A DNA stretch of 64,000 bases from Salipiger sp. H15 (lineage in GTDB: Bacteria; Pseudomonadota; Alphaproteobacteria; Rhodobacterales; Rhodobacteraceae): NCBI RefSeq assembly GCF_040409955.1, contig NZ_CP123384.1, positions 744,001-808,000 of the forward strand, given 5' to 3'. Below are positions 46,613 through 53,511 of this stretch, piece after piece. How positions within the stretch are numbered: the stretch's first letter is position 1; each line of letters opens with the position of its first letter. The position numbers and the translations under genes are program-made. The notes beneath the pieces were generated by a model. That model made no database searches. It saw only the letters and a program-made list of their open reading frames with translations, and was not told the DNA's origin.

Positions 46613-47248
46613 TCAGATGCGGAACAGTGGCTGCAGCAGGCGCGGGATCATCGCCCGGAACCGCAGCGGCGCATCGGTGGCGGCAAGGCAGATGCAGGGG
46701 GCCTCGGTCCCGGCGACCGGCTGGTGGTCGATCTCGCCCCCGGCCACCTCGACATCGCCGACGCCGAAGCGCCCCTCGCAATCGGAAAAGCTGCCCTGAA
46801 GCACGAGGGTCATCTCGAGCCCGCCGTGACCATGCTCGGGCACCGAGCGCCCGCGCGGGATGTAGAGCAGGCGCAGCGAGCCCTCGGGGTCGGCGCTGAG
46901 GATCTGCTGGCGGATGCCGCCGCCCAGCATCTTCCAGCGCGGCGGCTGGCCGTCCAGCGCCGCCATCACCGGGGCGGGAAAGATCCCCGACCCGCGCAGC
47001 GGCGGCGGCGGCGGCGGGGCGGCGTCGAGCGTGGCAAGGAGGCGGTCGCGTGCACCGGCGGAGACGGCGGCGGGCGAGAGACCGGAAAGCAGCGCGCCGC
47101 CCAGTGCGGCCTCGGCCTCGACCGCGGCGCGGCAGGCGTCGCAGAGCGACACATGCGCGGCGATCACCACGGCGAAGGGCTGCGGCAGCGTTCCGGCGGC
47201 ATAGGCGCGGAGCATGTCCTCGGGGATATGATGGATGATCTCGGTCAT
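46613..47248 (-). CDS. chrR: ChrR anti-sigma factor (zinc-binding)
   Basis: A 211-residue anti-sigma factor that holds RpoE inactive until singlet oxygen is sensed. The N-terminal zinc site is His6, His32, Cys36, Cys39. The C-terminal cupin has His139, His141, Glu145 and His175, with the same spacing (2, 4, 30) as the ligands of the Rhodobacter ChrR cupin. A proline-rich linker (residues 78-84) joins the two domains. Its start overlaps the rpoE stop (ATGA). Confidence 0.95.
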   Translation of the reverse strand: MTEIIHHIPEDMLRAYAAGTLPQPFAVVIAAHVSLCDACRAAVEAEAALGGALLSGLSPAAVSAGARDRLLATLDAAPPPPPPLRGSGIFPAPVMAALDGQPPRWKMLGGGIRQQILSADPEGSLRLLYIPRGRSVPEHGHGGLEMTLVLQGSFSDCEGRFGVGDVEVAGGEIDHQPVAGTEAPCICLAATDAPLRFRAMIPRLLQPLFRI

Positions 47249-47802
47249 TGCGGTCTCAGGCCGGTCAGGTCGCGCCGCAGGCGGTCGAGCCCGAGGCGGA
47301 TGCGGGATTTGATCGTGCCCAGCGGCAGGCCGGTGATCCGGCTGATCTCGCTGTGCGGCAGCTCGTCCATGTAGGCGTGGCGCAGCGCCTCGACCTGCTC
47401 GGGGCTGAGCCGCTCGAGCGCCGCGCGCAGCTGCGCCGCCTCCTGCTCCATGGCGAGGATCTGCGGCGCGTCCGGCTCGGCGCTTTCCGGCTCCTGCACA
47501 AGCTCGGGCTCGGGCAGCGGCCTACGCCGGTAGAGGTCGATCTGGCGGTTGCGGGCGATGCGGTAGATCCAGGCCGAGGCCTCGGCCCGGTGCGGGTCGA
47601 ACTGCGCGGCCTTGTTCCAGACCGTCAGCATGACGTCCTGCACCACGTCCTCGGCGCTGCCGTCGCGCAGCCCGCCGCGCATCAGCATCGCCTTGAGCCG
47701 AGGCGCGAAGAAGTCGAACAGCCGACCGAAGGCCTCGCGGTCCCGGCGGTCGCGCACGGCCAGCAGCCAGCGGGTCTGTTCGGTCGTCTCGGCAGGCGTC
47801 AC
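47245..47802 (-). CDS. rpoE: RpoE-type ECF sigma factor (singlet-oxygen response)
   Basis: A 185-residue ECF sigma factor of the ChrR-controlled group (ECF11). Region 2 is around FDFFAPRLKAMLM and DVVQDVMLTVW, and region 4 ends PLGTIKSRIRLGLDRLR. A frame from an ATG at 47874 is open, but the promoter on this strand (TGATCC-18-TAGTCC) places the transcript start near 47872, at or after that ATG. The GTG at 47802 has GAGGAG 6 bases upstream and its product begins MTPAETTEQTRWLLAVRDRRD, which lines up with the start of the Rhodobacter protein. Autoregulation is therefore likely. Confidence 0.9.
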   Translation of the reverse strand: MTPAETTEQTRWLLAVRDRRDREAFGRLFDFFAPRLKAMLMRGGLRDGSAEDVVQDVMLTVWNKAAQFDPHRAEASAWIYRIARNRQIDLYRRRPLPEPELVQEPESAEPDAPQILAMEQEAAQLRAALERLSPEQVEALRHAYMDELPHSEISRITGLPLGTIKSRIRLGLDRLRRDLTGLRPQ

Positions 47803-47878
47803 GCGGATCTCCTCGCTCCAGACGGCCTGCACCACGGGCGCGAGGGTCGTGGTGAGGCGGCCATCAGGAGACATGTAG

Positions 47879-47908
47879 GGACTACGGCGGCAAAGGCGAA
47901 AAGGATCA
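47879..47908 (-). promoter_or_regulatory. RpoE-dependent promoter of rpoE-chrR
   Basis: On the minus strand TGATCC (47908-47903) and TAGTCC (47884-47879) are separated by exactly 18 bases. TGATCC is the -35 element known for RpoE/ChrR-group promoters, with a -10 that begins TA. Transcription would start near 47872. Confidence 0.75.
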
Positions 47909-47955
47909 CGGCGCGCGAAAATTTTTCGGCGCGGCCCTTTCGTGGCGCCGCCCGG

Positions 47956-47985
47956 TGATCCATTCGCGGGTCGCCTGCGTACCCC
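47956..47985 (+). promoter_or_regulatory. RpoE-dependent promoter of the FAD oxidoreductase-DUF1365-Cfa operon
   Basis: TGATCC (47956-47961), an 18-base spacer and TACCCC (47980-47985). It mirrors the element upstream of rpoE on the other strand 48 bases away. The leader before the GTG at 48019 would be about 27 bases and includes GGAGG at 48009-48013. Confidence 0.72.
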
Positions 47986-48018
47986 TTTCATACCCGGTTC
48001 TGTGACGCGGAGGTTTGC

Positions 48019-49311
48019 GTGGCCCTAGACCTGTCTTTCGGAGTTCCCCAGCGCGTCGCGGTGATCGGCGGCGGCATCTCGGGGCTCGCCACCGCGTGGC
48101 TCCTGTCGCAGCGCTGCCGCGTCACGCTCTACGAGGCCGCGCCCCGGCTCGGCGGCCATGCCCGCACGGTGCTGGCCGGGCGCTACGGCGACCAGCCGGT
48201 GGACACCGGATTCATCGTCTTCAACTACGCCAATTATCCGCACCTGACCGCGCTCTTCCGCGACCTCGACGTGCCGGTGCAGCGCAGCGACATGAGCTTC
48301 GGCGTGTCGCTCGACGGCGGGCGGCTGGAATACGCGCTGCGCTCGGGCAACGCGCTCTTCGGCCAGCGCAGCAACCTCGCGCGGCCCGGCTTTTACGCGA
48401 TGATCCGCGACATCATGCGGTTCAACGCCGGGGCCGAGGCGCTGGCCGAGGCGCGGCCGAACGCCTCGATCGCCGAGCTGATCGACGTCATGGGGCTGGG
48501 GCCGGCGTTCCGCGAGCGCTACCTCTACCCGATCTGCGGCGCGATCTGGTCGACGCCCTCGGCGCGGATCGGCACCTTCCCGGCGCAGGCGCTGCTGCGC
48601 TTCCTGCGCAACCACGCGCTGCTCTCGGCCGGGGGCCAGCACCAGTGGTGGACGGTCTCGGGCGGCAGCCAGAGCTACGTGAGCCGCCTTGCCGCGGCGC
48701 TCGCGGCGCGCCACGTCGCCCTGCGCCCCGGCACCCCGGTGCAGCAGGTGCTGCGCGACGACAAGCACGTGACGATCCAGACGGAGGGCGAGGCGCCCGA
48801 GGTCTTCGACCAGGTGGTCTTCGCCTGCCATGCCGATGTCGCCCTGTCGCTGCTGGCCGCGCCGAGCCCGGCCGAGCGCCGCGCACTCGGCGCAGTCAAT
48901 TTCCAGGACAACCACGCGGTGCTGCACCGCGACGCCCGGCTGATGCCGCAGCGCCGCCGCTGCTGGAGCTCGTGGGTGTTCCGCAGCGAGCCGGGAGCGC
49001 CCGCCGAGACGCCGGTCGGGGTGACCTACTGGATGAACCGCCTGCAGGGCATTCCCGACAGCGACCCGCTCTTCGTCACGCTCAACCCGCAGCGCCAGAT
49101 CCCGGACGAACTGGTCTACGACCGGACCACCTTCCGCCACCCGGTGTTCGATCTTGCCGCGCTCGAGGCGCAGGGGCGCATCGCCGCGCTGCAGGGGCAG
49201 AACCGCAGCTGGTACGCCGGGGCCTGGCTGCGCAACGGCTTCCACGAGGACGGCTTTGCCAGCGCCCTGCGCGTCGCCCGCCAGATGCTGCCCGCCGCGG
49301 TCGCCGCATGA
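48019..49311 (+). CDS. FAD-dependent amine-oxidase-like oxidoreductase (desaturase-type)
   Basis: A 430-residue flavoprotein. The dinucleotide loop is VAVIGGGISGLATAWLL followed by E-x-APRLGGHARTV, the amine-oxidase/phytoene-desaturase type. The SGGSQSYV motif and a final W-x-AGAWLRNGFHEDGFASA match FAD proteins found beside Cfa-family enzymes. The probable role is oxidation of phospholipid acyl chains; this is inferred from neighbours. The start is a GTG with GGAGG 5 bases upstream, driven by the RpoE promoter. Its stop overlaps the next start (ATGA). Confidence 0.88.
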   Translation: MALDLSFGVPQRVAVIGGGISGLATAWLLSQRCRVTLYEAAPRLGGHARTVLAGRYGDQPVDTGFIVFNYANYPHLTALFRDLDVPVQRSDMSFGVSLDGGRLEYALRSGNALFGQRSNLARPGFYAMIRDIMRFNAGAEALAEARPNASIAELIDVMGLGPAFRERYLYPICGAIWSTPSARIGTFPAQALLRFLRNHALLSAGGQHQWWTVSGGSQSYVSRLAAALAARHVALRPGTPVQQVLRDDKHVTIQTEGEAPEVFDQVVFACHADVALSLLAAPSPAERRALGAVNFQDNHAVLHRDARLMPQRRRCWSSWVFRSEPGAPAETPVGVTYWMNRLQGIPDSDPLFVTLNPQRQIPDELVYDRTTFRHPVFDLAALEAQGRIAALQGQNRSWYAGAWLRNGFHEDGFASALRVARQMLPAAVAA

Positions 49312-50084
49312 GCGCAAGCCTTGCCGATACGCTCGAGGGCGGCGAGATGCTGCACCTGCCCGCGCGCGTCACCCATGCGCGGCGCGGCGGCCTGCGCCAT
49401 GCCTTCGCCTATCACGTGGACTACCTGCTGCTCGATCCCGGGCGGGTCCGGCCCCGCGCCTTCTTCTCGCGCAACCGGTTCAACCTCTTCGCACTGCACG
49501 ACAAGGACCACGGCGGCCCGCGCGGGCAAGGCCGCGGCGCGGACTGGGCACGCGAGGTCTTCGCCGGTGCCGGGCTGCACGAGGTCACCGTGGCGCTGAT
49601 GACCCAGCCGCGCATTCTCGGCTACTGGTTCACGCCGGTCTCGTTCTGGCTGGCGCTCCGCGGCGACGCGCTGCTGGCGGTGATCGCCGAGGTGAACAAC
49701 ACCTTCGGCCAGCGCCACAGCTACCTCTGCCACCTTCCCGGCTTCACCCCGATCGCGCCCGGGGATGACCTGACCGCTGCCAAGGTCTTCCACGTCTCGC
49801 CCTTCCAGGACGTGCGCGGCACGTATCACTTCCGCTTCGCGGTCAGCGGCGACACCGCGGCGATCGTGATCCGGCAGGTGGACGGCAGCGAGGGCCTGCT
49901 GGCCACCCTGCACGGGACCTTCTTCCCCGCCACGCCCCGCCACCTGCTCGGCGCGGCGCTCAAACGCCCCGGTGGCGCGATGCGCGTGATTGTGCTCATC
50001 TACTGGAATGCGCTCCGTCTGAAACTCAAGGGGGCCGGCTACCGTCCGCTTCCCCCTCCGCCCGATCACGAGGTGAGCCGATGA
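49308..50084 (+). CDS. DUF1365 protein
   Basis: A 258-residue protein of the DUF1365 family. The conserved H-AFAYHVDYLLLD start, RILGYWFTPVSFW core, EVNNTFGQRH motif and KVFHVSPF motif are all present, with several conserved His residues that could bind a metal. The family nearly always lies between an FAD amine oxidase-like gene and a Cfa gene. It overlaps both neighbours by 4 bases. Confidence 0.92.
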   Translation: MSASLADTLEGGEMLHLPARVTHARRGGLRHAFAYHVDYLLLDPGRVRPRAFFSRNRFNLFALHDKDHGGPRGQGRGADWAREVFAGAGLHEVTVALMTQPRILGYWFTPVSFWLALRGDALLAVIAEVNNTFGQRHSYLCHLPGFTPIAPGDDLTAAKVFHVSPFQDVRGTYHFRFAVSGDTAAIVIRQVDGSEGLLATLHGTFFPATPRHLLGAALKRPGGAMRVIVLIYWNALRLKLKGAGYRPLPPPPDHEVSR

Positions 50085-51256
50085 AACTGCCCGTCACCAA
50101 CTTGATGAAACGCCGCTTCCTGACGACGCTCGAGCGCATCGAGCATGGCCGGCTGACGCTGATCACCCCCGAGGGCACCCGGCACCGCTTCGGCAACACC
50201 GGCCCCGAGGCGGAGCTGCACATCCTCGACTGGGCGATGCTTCCGGCATTGGCCGCGCGCGGCGAGGTTGCGCTTGGCGAGACCTACGTGGCCGGCCTCT
50301 GGCACAGCAGTTCGCCCGAGCGGCTGCTGCGGCTCGCGCTCGACAACCTCGAAACCTTCGACCGTTACGCCACCCCCGGCCCCTTCGCCCGGCTGCGCTT
50401 CCGGCTGATCGACCGGGTGATGCGCGCCAACAGCCTGAAGGGCTCGTCCCGCAACATCCGCGCGCATTACGACGTGGGCAACGAGTTCTACCAGCTCTGG
50501 CTCGACCCGGGCATGACCTATTCCTCGGCGCTCTTCGCGGAGGGCGAGAGCGACGAGGCCCTGCCGCGCGCGCAGGACCGCAAGTACGACCGCATCCTGT
50601 CGCGGCTGAGCGACGCGCCCTCCGTGCTCGAGATCGGCTGCGGCTGGGGCGGCTTTGCCGAGCGCGCGGCGGACCAGGGGCGGCGCGTCACCGGCATCAC
50701 CCTCTCGCCCAGCCAGAAGGGCTACGCGGACGCCCGGCTCGACGGGCGCGCCGAGATCCGGCTGCAGGACTACCGCGCCGTGCAGGGCCGTTTCGCCAAC
50801 ATCGTGTCGATCGAGATGATCGAGGCGGTGGGCGAGCGCTACTGGCCGGTCTATTTCGCCGCGCTCAAGGACCGGCTGGCCGAGGGCGGCCGCGCGGTGC
50901 TGCAGGCGATCACCGTTCAGGATGCCGAGTTCTCGCTCTACCGCACGCGCACCGACTTCATCCGCCAGCACACTTTCCCGGGCGGGATGCTGCCCTGCGG
51001 CGCGGTGCTGGCGCGCGAGGCGCAGAAGGCCGGGCTGGTCCTGCGCGAGAGCTTTGCCTTCGGGCAGGACTACGCGCGCACCTGCCGGATCTGGTGCGAC
51101 GGCATGCTGCGCCAGCGCCGGCAGATCGAGAGCCTCGGCTACGGCGAGAGCTTCCTGCGCAGCTGGCAGTTCTACCTCGACGCCTGCGCGGCGACCTTCG
51201 CCAGCGGGCGCACCGACGTGGTGCAGGTCGAGCTGCGCCACGCCGGCGAGGCCTGA
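50081..51256 (+). CDS. cyclopropane-fatty-acid synthase family SAM methyltransferase
   Basis: A 391-residue methyltransferase of the Cfa family that acts on unsaturated acyl chains of membrane phospholipids. The SAM loop is VLEIGCGWGGFAERAADQG and the NIRAHYDVGNEFYQLWLD motif with the GMTYSSALF motif is typical. Family members make cyclopropane, methyl-branched or, with partner enzymes, furan fatty acids. With the FAD oxidoreductase and DUF1365 gene it forms a coupled three-gene operon under RpoE; this supports acyl-chain modification in response to singlet oxygen. Confidence 0.9.
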   Translation: MKLPVTNLMKRRFLTTLERIEHGRLTLITPEGTRHRFGNTGPEAELHILDWAMLPALAARGEVALGETYVAGLWHSSSPERLLRLALDNLETFDRYATPGPFARLRFRLIDRVMRANSLKGSSRNIRAHYDVGNEFYQLWLDPGMTYSSALFAEGESDEALPRAQDRKYDRILSRLSDAPSVLEIGCGWGGFAERAADQGRRVTGITLSPSQKGYADARLDGRAEIRLQDYRAVQGRFANIVSIEMIEAVGERYWPVYFAALKDRLAEGGRAVLQAITVQDAEFSLYRTRTDFIRQHTFPGGMLPCGAVLAREAQKAGLVLRESFAFGQDYARTCRIWCDGMLRQRRQIESLGYGESFLRSWQFYLDACAATFASGRTDVVQVELRHAGEA

Positions 51257-51330
51257 CGGTCGCCACGCCACGGTTTTTGCCCCCGATCGGCCCAATTCTG
51301 CCCCAGTCGGGCGCTAGCGCTATGCGCCGA

Positions 51331-51353
51331 GGGGGCAAAATGCCCCCGGTTTT
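51331..51353 (+). terminator. terminator after the Cfa gene
   Basis: GGGGGCA (51331-51337) and TGCCCCC (51341-51347) form a 7-bp stem with an AAA loop, followed by GGTTTT. It lies 75 bases after the stop and 29 bases before the next start, so the next gene may receive read-through. Confidence 0.65.
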
Positions 51354-51375
51354 CATGCTGCTCGAGGAGCCTGAC

Positions 51376-51726
51376 ATGTTGCGCAAGATTGGATTCGCCC
51401 TGCTTTGCCTGACCGGCACCGCCGCACCGCTCGCAGCCGCCGAGCAGGAAGTCATGCTGATGGGGCTCGGGTATTTCCCCGACGAGGTCTACGTGTCGAT
51501 CGGCGACGTGGTGACCTTCGTGAACGCCTCGACCGTCCCGATGTCGGCGACCGCCACCGACGCCAGCTGGGACAGCGGCGTGCTGCAGCCCGGCGACCGC
51601 TTCGAGCTGCAGGTGACCGACGGCATGACCGGCAATTTCGGCGACACCTACAACGCCAACAGCTCGGCGGCCGGGCTCATCGACTACGTGAACCCCGCCC
51701 CGCTGGAGCTCGAGAACAACTTCTGA
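51376..51726 (+). CDS. small exported cupredoxin-like protein lacking copper ligands
   Basis: A 116-residue periplasmic protein with a signal peptide ending near residue 22 (AAPLAAAE). The rest reads like a cupredoxin beta-sandwich: PDEVYVSIGDVVTFVNAS then VLQPGDRFELQV. Cupredoxins have a His after V-x-F-x-N and a Cys-His-Met cluster near the end; here the first is M-S-A and no Cys exists in the mature chain, so type 1 copper binding is unlikely. GAGGAG precedes the ATG at 51376. It lies after the Cfa gene on the same strand. Confidence 0.68.
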   Translation: MLRKIGFALLCLTGTAAPLAAAEQEVMLMGLGYFPDEVYVSIGDVVTFVNASTVPMSATATDASWDSGVLQPGDRFELQVTDGMTGNFGDTYNANSSAAGLIDYVNPAPLELENNF

Positions 51727-51732
51727 CCCGGC

Positions 51733-52404
51733 TCAGATGGGCTCGATCAACGGCTCGATGAGTTCCGGCCCCTCGGCGCGGTTGGAGTTCACCCGCGGAT
51801 CCACCCGGTGCAGCTTCAACGTTCCGTCCGGCGCGGCATGCATGAGCGTGGCCGCGCCGCGCCCTTCCTCGCCCAGCCACAGCCCCCAGTCCCTGCGGTC
51901 GAGGATCACCGGCATCCGGTGGTGCACCTTCGACATCTCGGCATTCGCCCCGGTGGTGACGATGGCGCAGGTGCGGAACGCCTGCCCGTCGCGCTCCCAG
52001 TCCTGCCAGACCCCCGCAAAGGCCAGCACCTCGCCCTCCACCGGCGCGATGTACCAGGGCAGGCGCTTGCCATCCTCGGTCTTGGTCCATTCGTAGAAGC
52101 CGCTCGCCGGGATGAGACACCGCCGCTCGCGGCAGGCGGCGCGGAAGGCCGGCTTCTCGGCGATGGTCTCGGCCCGGGCGTTGATCAGCAGCGGGCCGTC
52201 ATTGGGCGCCTTGTACCAGTGCGGCAGGAACCCCCAGCGCATCGAGACCAGCAGCCGCGTGCCGTCCTCGGCGCGGATCACGTGCACATCGTTGGTCGGG
52301 CAGACGTTGTAATTGGGGACATGCGGCAAGTCATTGCCGGGCATGGCCTCGAAGACCTTGGCCATGGCATCGTCGGGAAGGGTGACCGCAAAACGTCCGC
52401 ACAT
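51733..52404 (-). CDS. SOS response-associated peptidase (SRAP, YedK/HMCES type)
   Basis: A 223-residue protein that protects abasic sites in single-stranded DNA by forming a thiazolidine crosslink. The catalytic Cys2 (MCGRFAV), NARAET (Asn and Glu), GFYEW and HHRMP motifs are all intact. The family name peptidase refers to the self-processing of its N-terminus. It is convergent to the cupredoxin-like gene, 6 bases from its stop. Confidence 0.95.
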   Translation of the reverse strand: MCGRFAVTLPDDAMAKVFEAMPGNDLPHVPNYNVCPTNDVHVIRAEDGTRLLVSMRWGFLPHWYKAPNDGPLLINARAETIAEKPAFRAACRERRCLIPASGFYEWTKTEDGKRLPWYIAPVEGEVLAFAGVWQDWERDGQAFRTCAIVTTGANAEMSKVHHRMPVILDRRDWGLWLGEEGRGAATLMHAAPDGTLKLHRVDPRVNSNRAEGPELIEPLIEPI

Positions 52405-52443
52405 GTGCAGCAGAGTAGCGCGCGGCGCGGCGCGCGCCAGCCC

Positions 52444-52989
52444 TCAGATGTCGCGCCACTCTCCGGGCGGGATGCCGTCGAGCGTCCAGGTCCCGATCGC
52501 CCAGCGGACCAGCCGCAGGCAGGGCAGACCCACGTGCGCCGTCATCCGCCGCACCTGCCGGTTGCGCCCCTCGGTGATCTTCAGCTCGATCCAGGCGTCG
52601 GGCACGGACTTGCGGAAGCGCACCGGCGGGTTGCGCGGCCAGAGCTCGGGCTCGGGGATGAGCCGCGCCTCGGCCGGGCGGGTCATGCCGTCCTTCAGCT
52701 CGACACCCTTGCGCAGCTGCGCGAGCTGCGCCTCGGTCGGCGTGCCCTCGACCTGCACGAGGTAGGTCTTCGGCTGCTTGAACTTCGGGTTCGAGATGCG
52801 CGCCTGCAGCTTGCCGTCGTCGGTGAGGATCAGCAGCCCCTCGCTGTCGCGGTCGAGCCGCCCGGCAGGATAGACGCCGGGCACCTTCACGTAGCTCGAC
52901 AGCGTCTCGCGCGCGCTTCCTTCGGTGCCCTTGTCGGTGAATTGCGAGAGCACGTTGAACGGCTTGTTGAGAAGGATCACGCGGGCCAT
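52444..52989 (-). CDS. rRNA pseudouridine synthase, RluE-like
   Basis: A 181-residue RsuA-family pseudouridine synthase without an S4 domain. The catalytic motif GRLDRDSEGLLILT carries the active Asp; the EGRNRQVRRMTAHVGLP motif is typical of RluE, which modifies U2457 of 23S rRNA in E. coli. Length suits RluE. It begins 1 base after the tadA stop, in the same direction. Confidence 0.88.
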   Translation of the reverse strand: MARVILLNKPFNVLSQFTDKGTEGSARETLSSYVKVPGVYPAGRLDRDSEGLLILTDDGKLQARISNPKFKQPKTYLVQVEGTPTEAQLAQLRKGVELKDGMTRPAEARLIPEPELWPRNPPVRFRKSVPDAWIELKITEGRNRQVRRMTAHVGLPCLRLVRWAIGTWTLDGIPPGEWRDI

Positions 52990-52990
52990 C

Positions 52991-53446
52991 TCATGCCTCC
53001 CTGCGCGCAGCGAAGAAATCCTTGAGCAGCCCCTCGGACTCGGGCGCGGCGAGCCCGTCGTAGACCTCGGGCACGTGGTGGCACTGCGGATGCGCGTAGA
53101 CCCGCGCGCCCTGCGCCACGCCGCCGGACTTGGGGTCCGACGCGCCGTAGTAGAGCCGCCGGATGCGGGCGAAGGAGATCGCCGCGGCGCACATCGGGCA
53201 GGGCTCGAGCGTCACGTAGAGGTCATGCTCCGGCAGCCGCTCGGAGCCGAGCGCGGCGCAGGCGGCGCGCAGGGCCAGCACCTCGGCATGGGCGGTGGGA
53301 TCGTTCAACTCGCGCGTGCGGTTGCCGGCCGAGGCCAGCACCTCGCCCGAAGGCGAGACGATGACGGCACCCACCGGCACCTCGCCGCGGGCGGCGGCGG
53401 CGCGCGCCTCTGCCAGCGCCTGATCCATATGAGAGCGAAATTTCAT
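52991..53446 (-). CDS. tadA: tRNA-specific adenosine deaminase
   Basis: A 151-residue zinc deaminase that converts A34 of tRNA-Arg(ACG) to inosine. The active site is complete: HAE in TAHAEVLALR, and PCPMC in TLEPCPMCAAA. The start MKFRSHMDQAL fits; an internal Met at residue 7 is a minor alternative. It lies immediately upstream of the RluE-like gene and is divergent from the RluB-like gene. Confidence 0.93.
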   Translation of the reverse strand: MKFRSHMDQALAEARAAAARGEVPVGAVIVSPSGEVLASAGNRTRELNDPTAHAEVLALRAACAALGSERLPEHDLYVTLEPCPMCAAAISFARIRRLYYGASDPKSGGVAQGARVYAHPQCHHVPEVYDGLAAPESEGLLKDFFAARREA

Positions 53447-53511
53447 CCCGCGGGCTTAGCGCGAAGCGCGGCGCTTGGCGAGTCGGCTTCCCCCGGACAC
53501 GCCGATGCAGT

